Source: Cryobacterium lactosi
Lineage (GTDB): Bacteria > Actinomycetota > Actinomycetes > Actinomycetales > Microbacteriaceae
Assembly: GCF_004403945.1 (NCBI RefSeq)
Contig: NZ_SOHM01000008.1
Location: 124,743 to 188,742, forward strand
Direction: 5' to 3'
DNA length: 64,000 nt
In this document: positions 43,856-52,082 of the stretch, piece by piece
How positions within the stretch are numbered: position 1 is the stretch's first letter
Layout: each line of letters begins with the position of its first letter
Translations under genes and position numbers: made by a program
The notes under the pieces: model-generated
The model's input: the letters and a program-made list of their open reading frames with translations, nothing else
Databases searched by the model: none
What the model was told of the DNA's origin: nothing

Positions 43856-45148
43856 ATGTCCCCGATGAACGCAGAGTACGAGATCCGTCGGTTTGAGCCG
43901 GCAGCCCCCGGCGAGCCCGGATACCCCGAAGCCGTGGCCTGGGATAACGCGGTCTCCTTCGGGTTCCATGAGGAGCGCAGCACCGACGAGCGCATTCAGG
44001 AGTCCATCGCGAGGAGCCGTGTGGACGGCGCCGTCTACACGGGCGCCTACCAAACCGGGCAGCCCGCGCCGCATTCGCTGGGCAGCGAGGTGCCGGTGGC
44101 CACGTTCGGGTCCCAGCAGAGCACGCTCAACATCGGCTTCGGCAGGTTGCTGGATGCGCATCTGATCACCGGTGTGACTGTGCGCACCTCACACCGGCGT
44201 CGCGGTCTGCTGCGCCGAATGATGACCGAAGATCTCGCCCTGGCCAACGGCAACGGCATCGCGATCGCGGCCCTCACTGCGTCGGAGGCGTCGATCTACG
44301 GTCGATTCGGTTTCGGCATGGCCACCGCAGAGCAGAGCATCACGGTGGATACCGGTGCCAAGTTCCGGCTCGACCATGTGCCGGAGGGAACCGTGGAGGT
44401 CGCCGACCCCACGGTGCTTCTCGAGCTGGCACCGCAGGTCTTCGCCCGGGTACACGGCGAACAGCCGGGCTCTATCGGCCGGCAGGAGTTCTACCGCCAG
44501 CTGGCCGCCGGAGCGTCGAGCCGCGAGGGCGGCCCAGACGCCAAGGTGAAGGCGGCACTGCACTACGCGCCCGACGGAACAGTCGACGGCTACGTCTCCT
44601 ACCGTTTCGGCGGCTGGGACAAGACGCCCGCAACCATGGAGATCATTGACCTGGTGGCGGCGACCCCGGCCGCCTACCTCGAGCTCTGGCAGTATCTGGC
44701 GGCCATCGACCTGGTGGAGCGCATCACCTGGAACGAGGCGCCGGTGGACAACCCGCTCACCTGGGCCCTGACCGACCCGCGCTGCGTCGCGGCGTCGAAC
44801 CCGCGCGATCTGCTCTGGTTGCGCATCCTGGATGTGCGCCAGGCGCTCGAAGCCCGCCGGTTCGCCACCGACGGCACCCTGGTTCTCAAGGTCACAGACG
44901 GCCTGGGTCTCACGGCGGGCACCTTCGCGCTCGAGGTGCAGGACGGCACGGCGCGAGTCACCGCATCCACCGAGGCGCCCGACCTGGAACTGGACATCGC
45001 CGCGCTCTCCTCCATCTACCTGGGCGCGGTGAACCCGGTGTCACTGGCGGCGGCGAACAAGGTGCGCGAACACACCGCGGGTGCCGCGTTCCTGGCCGCC
45101 AGGCTCTTCGCCGTGGAGCGACCCGCCCACTGCCTGACGCACTTCTAG
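43856..45148 (+). CDS. Eis-like GNAT acetyltransferase
   Basis: 430 aa. The acetyl-CoA motif 'VTVRTSHRRRGLLRRMM' lies at about 105-120 and 'GIAIAALTASEASIYGRFGFG' follows. The C-terminal half has a second GNAT-like and sterol-carrier-like region, and the protein ends in Phe with a 'CLTHF' tail, as in Eis proteins whose terminal carboxylate takes part in catalysis. Eis homologues acetylate amines on aminoglycosides or peptides. The substrate here is not known. Convergent with the LLM gene (stop codons overlap by 4 bp). Confidence 0.88.
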   Translation: MSPMNAEYEIRRFEPAAPGEPGYPEAVAWDNAVSFGFHEERSTDERIQESIARSRVDGAVYTGAYQTGQPAPHSLGSEVPVATFGSQQSTLNIGFGRLLDAHLITGVTVRTSHRRRGLLRRMMTEDLALANGNGIAIAALTASEASIYGRFGFGMATAEQSITVDTGAKFRLDHVPEGTVEVADPTVLLELAPQVFARVHGEQPGSIGRQEFYRQLAAGASSREGGPDAKVKAALHYAPDGTVDGYVSYRFGGWDKTPATMEIIDLVAATPAAYLELWQYLAAIDLVERITWNEAPVDNPLTWALTDPRCVAASNPRDLLWLRILDVRQALEARRFATDGTLVLKVTDGLGLTAGTFALEVQDGTARVTASTEAPDLELDIAALSSIYLGAVNPVSLAAANKVREHTAGAAFLAARLFAVERPAHCLTHF

Positions 45149-46044
45149 CCCGCGGCGCCCGGGTGCTCCCGGGCGACCGCGGCGCGCAGGGCCGGCGCCA
45201 CCTCGGCTGCGAAGCGCTCAAGCACCGCAGGCTCGTCGCCCAGCACGATGAACGTGCCCACGCCATCCTGCAGAACGTAGGGCAGCAGGTCGTCGACCCA
45301 CTGACTGCTCGGCCCCGTGAGGAACCCGCCGCCGACCGGGGTGAACGTGCCGCTGATGTTCACCAGCCGCCGGATCGCTCCGGGGTCGCGCCCGGCGTCC
45401 GTGGCGGCCTGGTCGATGATGGTGCTGGCCCGTTGGAAGTCGCCGGGCTCCATTCGCCCCAGCGACGGCAGCCATCCGTCGGCCTTGCGGCCGGTGAGGC
45501 GCAGCATCCGCGGTTTGTAGGCGCCGAGCATGATCGGGATGTCGTGCGCCGGGGCGGGCCCGCGCTTGGCGCCGTCGAGCCGGTAGAACTCGCCGCCCAC
45601 GTGCAGCACCGACCGGTCGTCGACGTTCCAGATGGCGCGGATGACGTCGATCGCCTCGCTGAGCGCGTCAACGCTCTGCCCGGCGGTGAGGGTGCGGCCG
45701 CCCATGGCACCGATGGCGTCCCAGAAGCCGCCGGCGCCCAGGCCCAGCTCGAACCGGCCGCGGGAGAGCAGGTCGAGGCTCGCGGCCGCGCGGGCGAGCA
45801 CCGCCGGTGGGCGCAACGGCAGGTTGAGCACATTGCCCGACACGAGGATGCGGTCGGTGCGGGCGGCGACCCAGCTCAGCAGCGTCCAGGTGTCGAGGAA
45901 TCGGGGTTGGTACGGGTGGTCCTGGAAGGTGACGAGGTCGTAGCCGAGGTGTTCGCTCAACTCGGCCAGCCGCACTGGTTTCTCGGGGTCGGCGTTACTC
46001 GGAGTGAGGAAGGTGCCGAATTGCAGCGGGTGCCCGTGGAACAT
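45145..46044 (-). CDS. LLM class flavin-dependent oxidoreductase
   Basis: 299 aa. A bacterial-luciferase-like TIM barrel: 'LQFGTFLTPSNADPEK', 'GYDLVTFQDHPYQPRF', 'RGRFELGLGAGGF' and 'IPIMLGAYKPRMLRLTGRKADGW'. The family uses FMN or F420; the Gly-rich motif fits an F420-dependent enzyme, common in actinobacteria, but the cofactor is an inference. No operon partner. Confidence 0.87.
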   Translation of the reverse strand: MFHGHPLQFGTFLTPSNADPEKPVRLAELSEHLGYDLVTFQDHPYQPRFLDTWTLLSWVAARTDRILVSGNVLNLPLRPPAVLARAAASLDLLSRGRFELGLGAGGFWDAIGAMGGRTLTAGQSVDALSEAIDVIRAIWNVDDRSVLHVGGEFYRLDGAKRGPAPAHDIPIMLGAYKPRMLRLTGRKADGWLPSLGRMEPGDFQRASTIIDQAATDAGRDPGAIRRLVNISGTFTPVGGGFLTGPSSQWVDDLLPYVLQDGVGTFIVLGDEPAVLERFAAEVAPALRAAVAREHPGAAG

Positions 46045-46071
46045 GAGTGTCCGTTCGGTATGCGGAGCTGA

Positions 46072-46605
46072 TCAGGCCTGCCGGTCGAGCAGCACGTAGG
46101 TGTAGGCCGCGATGGTCGCGGCGTCCACGATATCGCCGGCACGGATCATCCGCCGGAAATCCTCTTCGCTGAACCAGCGGTGCACCATGTCCTGCTCGGT
46201 GACCTCCCGCTCCGGCGGCCCGGGCGTCAGCTCGGTGGCCAGATACAGATCGCAGCCCTGACTGCTGTGCCCGTAGGCGCTGTAGAAATGCGCCAGGTGC
46301 CGCACCTCGCCGGCGCGCATCCCGGTCTCTTCCTGCAGTTCGGCCCGCGCCAGGTCTTCCTGGCTGCCGTCGTTCGCACCGGGCCAGGAGCCCTGTGGAA
46401 ACTCCCACGCGCGCCGCCCCACGGTGTACCGGAACTGCTCGACCATCCAGAACCCACCGTCGACAAACGGCACGACGATGGCGAAGTCGGGCTTGTCGAT
46501 GACGCCGTAGATGCCCGTGGAGCCGTCCGGCCGGCGCACCACGTCCTCCCGCACGGTCATCCAAGCGTTGCTGTATACCTCACGGGTCGATACGGCTGTA
46601 GTCAT
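46072..46605 (-). CDS. Nudix hydrolase, ADP-ribose pyrophosphatase-like
   Basis: 177 aa from the ATG at 46605 (the frame continues to 46635). The Nudix box reads 'GSWPGANDGSQEDLARAELQ' then EETGM, so the first Arg of the canonical REUXEE is replaced by Ala (AELQEE). 'WEFPQGSW' before it and a C-terminal 'EQDMVHRWF' resemble ADP-ribose or NDP-sugar pyrophosphatases. The missing Arg could lower activity. It stands between two unrelated genes. Confidence 0.85.
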   Translation of the reverse strand: MTTAVSTREVYSNAWMTVREDVVRRPDGSTGIYGVIDKPDFAIVVPFVDGGFWMVEQFRYTVGRRAWEFPQGSWPGANDGSQEDLARAELQEETGMRAGEVRHLAHFYSAYGHSSQGCDLYLATELTPGPPEREVTEQDMVHRWFSEEDFRRMIRAGDIVDAATIAAYTYVLLDRQA

Positions 46606-46649
46606 GGGCACCGCCTCTCGCACCCATCCAACCATGCCCGCCTGTCGGG

Positions 46650-47201
46650 CTAGTCGATACGGAGCCCGTAGCTGAGGATGGTGTTGCCCTTGCTGGTCAA
46701 GCGAGATTTCTGCAGGACCAGCTTGGTGGCGGGATCGCTGGGCTCGAAGAGATGCCGGCCCTGCCCCGCCACCACCGGATGCATCATCAGAGTCAACGAG
46801 TCCAGCAGGCCGGCGAACAACAACTGCCGCACCAACGAGATGCTGGCCATGACACTGATCTCGCCGCCTTCAGTCTGCTTGAGCGCAGTGACGAAGTCCT
46901 CCAGCGGCGCATCCATCAGCTGGGAATTCTGCCAGTCGAGATCCCCGGTGAGGGTGCGGGAGGCGACGAACTTCGGAATCGAGTTGATGAATCCGCCGAA
47001 CGGGTCGTCAGCGGCGGCCTTCGGCCAGTACTCGGCCCACTCCTGGTAGCCCGCCCGGCCGAGAAGCACCGTGTCGACGCGACTCATCATGGCGCCCATC
47101 TCCTCGCTCATCTCGGCATCGAAGCTGTCGAACTGCCAAAGGTTCGGCGACTCCACGACCCCGTCGACGGAGTAGAAGAGGCCCGCAGTGAGTGTGCGCA
47201 T
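46650..47201 (-). CDS. Dihydrofolate reductase-like family protein (RibD C-terminal domain)
   Basis: 183 aa from the ATG at 47201 with GGAG upstream. 'RTLTAGLFYSVDGVVESPNLW', 'DTVLLGRAGYQEW', 'KFVASRTL' and 'ISVMASISLVRQLLFAGLLDSLTLMMHPVV' are the DHFR/RibD_C-type NADPH-binding and substrate regions. These stand-alone reductases act on unknown pteridine- or pyrimidine-like compounds. The final 'GQGRHLFE' matches the family. Confidence 0.87.
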   Translation of the reverse strand: MRTLTAGLFYSVDGVVESPNLWQFDSFDAEMSEEMGAMMSRVDTVLLGRAGYQEWAEYWPKAAADDPFGGFINSIPKFVASRTLTGDLDWQNSQLMDAPLEDFVTALKQTEGGEISVMASISLVRQLLFAGLLDSLTLMMHPVVAGQGRHLFEPSDPATKLVLQKSRLTSKGNTILSYGLRID

Positions 47202-47252
47202 ATCGGATTCTCCACAATCTGAGACGTCCCCCGCCTCGCCGGTCAAGCCTGT

Positions 47253-47311
47253 CTCGCTGGTTTTCGCTGGTTGAGCTGGTTCTCTCGCTGGTTGAGCTTG
47301 TCGAAACCAGG
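47253..47311. repeat. CGCTGGTTGAGC-type short repeats
   Basis: TCGCTGGTT is found at 47253, 47264 and 47285, the last two continuing as TCGCTGGTTGAGC. The third runs on into TTGTCGAAACCAG, a sequence I recall as a common dispersed motif in actinobacterial genomes. It lies between the DHFR-like gene and the epimerase-like gene and contains no coding region. Confidence 0.55.
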
Positions 47312-47397
47312 TGACCTAACCCGCGAACGACGCCGATCACACACTCACATTCGCACCACTCGGGTGCCGACGGCAAGAAGTTCCTCCGAGGACTTCG

Positions 47398-48219
47398 TCA
47401 GCGGGAGCTGCTCACCGCGACAGTCAGCCACCAGCGAAACGGCCGGCCGGGCCCGAGCATCCGAATGCGGCCCTCGGCCAGGGCTCGCGCTGCCGAGTCA
47501 CCGAAGGCCGTAGACGGTTCGATCGCCACGACGGGTGTGTCGGTGAACTCGGCGCCGTCCCAGTACAGGCCGAGGTAGGGCAGCAGCACCGGGTCCCAGC
47601 TCAGGTTGAGGGTGTCGCCGTTGCCGTGCACGACCGACGCGGTCGACTGCGGCTCCGCAGCGAAGGCCTTGATCGCGGCGGCTCCCACCGCGCTCGGCCA
47701 GTCCCCCGACCTGCCCCGGCGCGGGTACTCCTCGATGAGCGCGGGTGCCGACTCGGGCAGCACAATTCGGGTGCCGGCATCCGCGGCGAAGAGCGGATGC
47801 GCGCACCAGGCCAACGGCACCGGCGCCGCCGCATCCGTGCTCGCCGTGTAGCCCAGCCGGATGCCCGTGCTGGTGGCCTCGATGCGCCGCGTGAAGGTGA
47901 TCGGCAGGCTCGCCAGCCGCACGCTGGTCTGCAGGTGGGTGTCGTCGTGGGAGTCGAGCGACCACAAGGTCTGCCAGGCGTCGCCGTGGTCGGGGAGTTC
48001 AGTGCCCGCACAGGCCGTGCCGTCGGCCAACACACAGGCGGCAACAGTGGGAACCACCTCATCCCACCCGCCGCTCCCAGGCTGTACGAACACCCCCGGC
48101 AACCGGGGGCCGCCGAGGGCGAGCCACTCCCGACCGCCGGAGGTGAGACTAGTGAGGCGGGCACCGTCGGCGACATCGACCTCAACGGTGATGCCGCCGC
48201 CGCTGACCGACTGGATCAA
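47398..48219 (-). CDS. Aldose 1-epimerase-like protein
   Basis: 273 aa from a TTG at 48219 that overlaps the permease stop (TTGA); this start is tentative, as no ATG or GTG is available near the conserved N terminus. The beta-sandwich fold of galactose-mutarotase-like proteins is visible: 'GARLTSLTSGGREWLALG', 'VFVQPGSGGWDEVVPTV', 'PDHGDAWQTLW' and 'AWCAHPLFAADAGTRI'. It probably interconverts anomers of the sugar imported by the operon in which it is the last gene. Confidence 0.82.
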   Translation of the reverse strand: MIQSVSGGGITVEVDVADGARLTSLTSGGREWLALGGPRLPGVFVQPGSGGWDEVVPTVAACVLADGTACAGTELPDHGDAWQTLWSLDSHDDTHLQTSVRLASLPITFTRRIEATSTGIRLGYTASTDAAAPVPLAWCAHPLFAADAGTRIVLPESAPALIEEYPRRGRSGDWPSAVGAAAIKAFAAEPQSTASVVHGNGDTLNLSWDPVLLPYLGLYWDGAEFTDTPVVAIEPSTAFGDSAARALAEGRIRMLGPGRPFRWWLTVAVSSSR

Positions 48220-49253
48220 CCGGGCAGGCCGATGCGGCGTTCGCCCGAGCGCAGCTGTTGGATGACCACGGCCAGTACGAGCAGGGCGCCCTTGGCCACG
48301 TTCTGCCAGAACGAGTTGACGCCGAGCAGCGTCATGCCGTTGGTGAGGATACCAAGCAGGATCACCGCCAGAATGGTGCCGGCGATGGTGCCCTTGCCGC
48401 CCTTCAGCGCCGCACCACCGAGAGCAGCGGCGGTGATGGCCTCGAGCTCGAGCCCCTCCGAACCGGAGACCGGCTGGCCCGACCCGGTGCGGGCGGTGAT
48501 GAGCACCCCGGCGATGGCCGCAACGGCCCCCGTGGCCACGTAGACACCAATGAGGTAGCGGTTGATGTTGATGCCGGCCAGGCGGGAGGCGATGTCGTTG
48601 CCGCCGACGGCGTAGATGTTGCGACCGATGCTCGTGTAGCGCAGCACCACGTGGGCGAGCAGGGCGATGATCACGAGCACCAGGATCAGCGTCGGCACGC
48701 CCAGGATCGAACCGCGCGCGAGGAAGACGAAGAAACCGTCGGCACCCGTGTAGCCCTGGGCGCGGCCGTCTGATATGAGCTGCGCCACGCCCTTGTAGGC
48801 GGCCAGGGTAGCCAGCGTCGCGATCACCGGGTTGACCCGGCCGAACACGATGATGCAGCCGTTGAGCAGGCCGCAGAGCATCCCGATTCCCACAGCCCCG
48901 ACCACGCCGAGGAACGGCCCGGTGGCCGTGAAGATCATGGCCGACGACACCGACGTGAGGCCTGCGATCGAGCCCACCGAGATGTCCAGGGCGCCCATGA
49001 TGATCACGATGGTCTGCACCACGGCGAGGAGCCCGGAAATCGCGATCGCGGTGCCGATCACGCGCAGGTTGCCGACGGTGAAGAACAACGCGTTCTGGCT
49101 GCCGATGACGGCCACGACCAGTGCGATGGCCATGAGCAGGGAGATGTTCTGCACTCCCACGACCTCCAGCACCCGCCGGAAGACGCCCGGTCGGGCGCCG
49201 GTCTCGATGGGAGGCTGCGACCGCAGTGTCGCGGTGGACTGTGTTGTGGGCAC
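48216..49253 (-). CDS. Sugar ABC transporter permease (RbsC-like)
   Basis: 345 aa from a GTG at 49253 preceded by AAAGGAG at 7 bases; an ATG at 49283 overlaps the ATPase stop (ATGA) and would add 10 residues. At least eight membrane helices; 'LDISVGSIAGLTSVSSA' and 'IGRNIYAVGGNDIASRLAGINI' are the CUT2 permease signature. 'AAALGGAALKGGKGTIAGTILAVI' is the usual C-terminal loop. Part of the five-gene sugar operon starting at the DUF5107 gene. Confidence 0.92.
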   Translation of the reverse strand: MPTTQSTATLRSQPPIETGARPGVFRRVLEVVGVQNISLLMAIALVVAVIGSQNALFFTVGNLRVIGTAIAISGLLAVVQTIVIIMGALDISVGSIAGLTSVSSAMIFTATGPFLGVVGAVGIGMLCGLLNGCIIVFGRVNPVIATLATLAAYKGVAQLISDGRAQGYTGADGFFVFLARGSILGVPTLILVLVIIALLAHVVLRYTSIGRNIYAVGGNDIASRLAGININRYLIGVYVATGAVAAIAGVLITARTGSGQPVSGSEGLELEAITAAALGGAALKGGKGTIAGTILAVILLGILTNGMTLLGVNSFWQNVAKGALLVLAVVIQQLRSGERRIGLPG

Positions 49254-49279
49254 CGGAGTGCTCCTTTCCAAGGGGCGGC

Positions 49280-50851
49280 TCATGAGAGGGAGGTGCTGAG
49301 ATCGGGGTCGGCGGCTGATTCGTCCATGGCGAGCGCCAGGATCTGCTCTTCGGTGACGTGGTCGCGGGCCAGTTCGCCGGTGATACGGCCACCGGCCATC
49401 ACGTAGATGCGGTCGGAGAGCCCGATCACCTCGGGCAGCTCGCTGGAGACCACGAGCACGGCCACACCGGCCTGGGCGAGTTCGTCGATGATCGCGTAGA
49501 TCTCCGATTTGGCGCCCACGTCCACCCCGCGGGTAGGTTCGTCGAGCACCAGCAGGCGCGGATGCGTGGCCAGCCAACGCGCCAGCACCACCTTCTGCTG
49601 GTTGCCGCCGGAGAGGTTGCCCACCAGCTGTTCGCTGGAGGGAGTGCGGATGCCCAGCCGGGCAATGTACTCGGCGGCGAGCGCCTTCTCGTCGGCGGCG
49701 CGAACGAAGATCCAGCGACTCAGGCTGCGCAACCGGGCGAGCGCCACGTTGTCACGCACCGACCGCTTGAGCAGCAGGGCCTCGGCCTTGCGCTCCTCGG
49801 GGGCGAAGCCGATGCCGGCGGCGATCGCATCCGCCGGGGCCTTGAAGCTCATGGTGGTGCCGCCCATCAGCAGCTCGCCGCTGTCGACGCGGAGGTCGCC
49901 GACGATGGTCTTCATCAGTTCGCTGCGCCCGGCGCCGACCAGCCCGGAAACGCCGACGACCTCGCCGGCTTTCACTTCGAGGTGGATATCGGTGACGTGG
50001 CTATTGGTGACGCCGCGGAGCTCCAGCACGGTCTCCCCCGGCAGGACAGGGTCGCGGTGGAAGAACTGGGACAGGTCGCGGCCCACCATCATCCGCACCA
50101 GGTCGTCGTGGTTGGTGTCTGCGGTGGTCTTGGTGCCCACGAACTTGCCGTCGCGCAGCACGGTGATGTTGTCGGAGAGTTCGAAGATCTCCTGCATGCG
50201 GTGTGAGACGTAACCGATGGCCACGCCCTCGTCACGCAACTGGCGGATGAGCGTGAACAGGATCACGACCTCTTCGTCACCGAGGGAGGAGGTGGGTTCG
50301 TCGAAGCAGATCACCGAGGGGCTGTCTACCAGCGCCCGCATGATCTCCACGATCTGGCGTTGCGCGGGCGAGAGGGCGCTGCCCAGGGTCTCCGGGCGGA
50401 TCACCTTCTCGAAGCCGTAACGGCGCAGGTCTGAGTCGGCGCGGGCGAGCAGGGCCGCCCGGTTGAACATGAGGCCCTGACGGCCGATGGCGCCGACGTA
50501 AAAGTTCTCGGCCACCGAGACGTGCAGCAGCACCTCGGGCTCCTGGGCGATCACGCGGAGGCCCGCGAGCCGGGACTGCCGGGGATCGGTGAAGCGCACC
50601 TCGGTGCCGGCCAGGGTGAGCGTGCCGGCATCCGGCTGCAGGTCGCCGGTGAGGATCTTGAGCAGTGTGGACTTGCCGGCGCCGTTCTCGCCCATCAGCG
50701 CGGTGACCTCGCCGGCGCGCAGTTCGAGTTGCACGCCCTGCAGCGCGCGCACCGGACCGAAGCTCTTCTCGATGCCCGTGGCGCTGAGCATCACGGTGCC
50801 GGGCGGCGCCGGGTCGATGCCGGATGCCGCCGGTGCGATTGTCTTGACCAT
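49280..50851 (-). CDS. Sugar ABC transporter ATP-binding protein (RbsA-like)
   Basis: 523 aa from the ATG at 50851 (AAAGG 10 bases upstream; the longer frame to 50911 lacks support). Two ABC domains: first 'GENGAGKST', 'LLKILTGDL' and 'VICFDEPTSSLGDEE'; second 'GLVGAGRSE', '[17 protein letters not shown]' and 'LLVLDEPTRGVD'. In domain 1 the signature reads 'ALSPAQRQIVEI', a normal variation. A hairpin (50932-50963) separates it from the binding-protein gene upstream. Confidence 0.93.
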   Translation of the reverse strand: MVKTIAPAASGIDPAPPGTVMLSATGIEKSFGPVRALQGVQLELRAGEVTALMGENGAGKSTLLKILTGDLQPDAGTLTLAGTEVRFTDPRQSRLAGLRVIAQEPEVLLHVSVAENFYVGAIGRQGLMFNRAALLARADSDLRRYGFEKVIRPETLGSALSPAQRQIVEIMRALVDSPSVICFDEPTSSLGDEEVVILFTLIRQLRDEGVAIGYVSHRMQEIFELSDNITVLRDGKFVGTKTTADTNHDDLVRMMVGRDLSQFFHRDPVLPGETVLELRGVTNSHVTDIHLEVKAGEVVGVSGLVGAGRSELMKTIVGDLRVDSGELLMGGTTMSFKAPADAIAAGIGFAPEERKAEALLLKRSVRDNVALARLRSLSRWIFVRAADEKALAAEYIARLGIRTPSSEQLVGNLSGGNQQKVVLARWLATHPRLLVLDEPTRGVDVGAKSEIYAIIDELAQAGVAVLVVSSELPEVIGLSDRIYVMAGGRITGELARDHVTEEQILALAMDESAADPDLSTSLS

Positions 50852-50931
50852 GGCTGGATGTGCCTTTCGGGTAGCCGGATGGCTGAGGTGCGGGGACAGC
50901 AGGGGTGACACGGGGTGAAGCGACGAGCACC

Positions 50932-50963
50932 GGGGCGGGGGCGACGGATCGTCCCCGCCCCGT
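50932..50963 (-). terminator. Hairpin between binding-protein and ATPase genes
   Basis: CGGGGCGGGG (50932-50941) and CCCCGCCCCG (50954-50963) form a 10-bp GC stem with a 12-base loop, 40 bases after the binding-protein stop. It has no T tract, so it may protect the upstream mRNA end or attenuate, giving more binding protein than ATPase. Confidence 0.65.
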
Positions 50964-51003
50964 GACTCACATACGGTTGCTCAATCGAGCGGAGCAGGTC
51001 GGC

Positions 51004-52047
51004 CTAGGTGCAGACCACGCCCTTCTCTTCCCAGTTGTCGGCGTTCACGATCTCGGTGTTGGCGATCGACACGGGCGGCAGTGCGGTGCCGTCGCGCAGC
51101 AGGCCCACCATCGAGTTGATGGCGGCCTTGCCCACCTCGGCGCCGGAGATGAACAGCGACGCCTTGTTGCCGGTGTCCTGGCCAGCGGCCCAGTCCTTGC
51201 AGGTGAGGTACGCGCCCAGGCCCACGCCGATGATGTTGGCCGGGGCCACACCGGAGTTCTGCAGCGCGGTCACGACGCCGGTCTCGCTCTCGTCGTTGCA
51301 ACCCCAGACCACCCAGTTCTTCACGCCGGCGTTGGCGGTGATGATCGCGCCGGCCTTGTTCTGGGCATCCGTAGCGGAGTTGTCGGTGCCGATGTCGACG
51401 ACCTCGGGCATGTCAGACACGGCGTCACCGAACGAGGCAGCGGCACCTTCGACGCGCTGGGTGCACGCGGTGAGGTCCTGCTTGTACGCGGAGATGATAC
51501 GGGTGTCAGCGGCGGTCCAGCCGGCCTCTGCGTAGAGGCGGGCAGCCTCGCCACCGACGAGTTCACCCATCGAGGTGCCGTCGAAGCCGGAGAACGGGGC
51601 CTCGGTGCCGCTGGCATCGGCGATGATGTCGTCCGATGCCATCAGGGGGATGCCGGCGGCCTTGGCGGCCTCGATCACCTGCGGGCCGATCTGCTGGTCG
51701 GGCACCACGATGACGATGCCGTCCACCTTCTGGGCGATCACGGAGTCGAGCTCGCTGATGGCCTTGTTCGAGTCGGTGCCGAGGTTCACCACCTTGATGT
51801 CCACGTCGCCGAGCTCGGCTGCGGCGGCCTTGGCGCCGTCGGCCTGGTCGACGAAGTACTGCTGGTCGCCCTGCTTCTGCAGGTACGCGATGGTGAGCTT
51901 GCCGCTCTTGGGTCCGGCCGCGGCCGGTCCCTCGGTGGTCTCCATGCCCGACGAACAGGCGCTGAGCCCCACGATCGCGATCACGGCGACGGCGAGAGCG
52001 CCCATGCGGCGTCGCTGCCGGGTTGAGCTCCTACTGATTACGTTCAT
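51004..52047 (-). CDS. Sugar ABC transporter substrate-binding lipoprotein (RbsB-like)
   Basis: 347 aa from the ATG at 52047 (AAGGAA upstream). Lipobox 'LSACSSG' after a hydrophobic stretch. Type I periplasmic-binding fold: 'LTIAYLQKQGDQQYFVDQ', 'VDGIVIVVPDQQIGPQV', 'GIPLMASDDI' and 'NWVVWGCNDESETG'. Second gene of the operon, 35 bp after the DUF5107 gene. The sugar cannot be named. Confidence 0.9.
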   Translation of the reverse strand: MNVISRSSTRQRRRMGALAVAVIAIVGLSACSSGMETTEGPAAAGPKSGKLTIAYLQKQGDQQYFVDQADGAKAAAAELGDVDIKVVNLGTDSNKAISELDSVIAQKVDGIVIVVPDQQIGPQVIEAAKAAGIPLMASDDIIADASGTEAPFSGFDGTSMGELVGGEAARLYAEAGWTAADTRIISAYKQDLTACTQRVEGAAASFGDAVSDMPEVVDIGTDNSATDAQNKAGAIITANAGVKNWVVWGCNDESETGVVTALQNSGVAPANIIGVGLGAYLTCKDWAAGQDTGNKASLFISGAEVGKAAINSMVGLLRDGTALPPVSIANTEIVNADNWEEKGVVCT

Positions 52048-52082
52048 GCTGTGTTCCTTCTTCCCTAGGTTGCTCATCGGCG

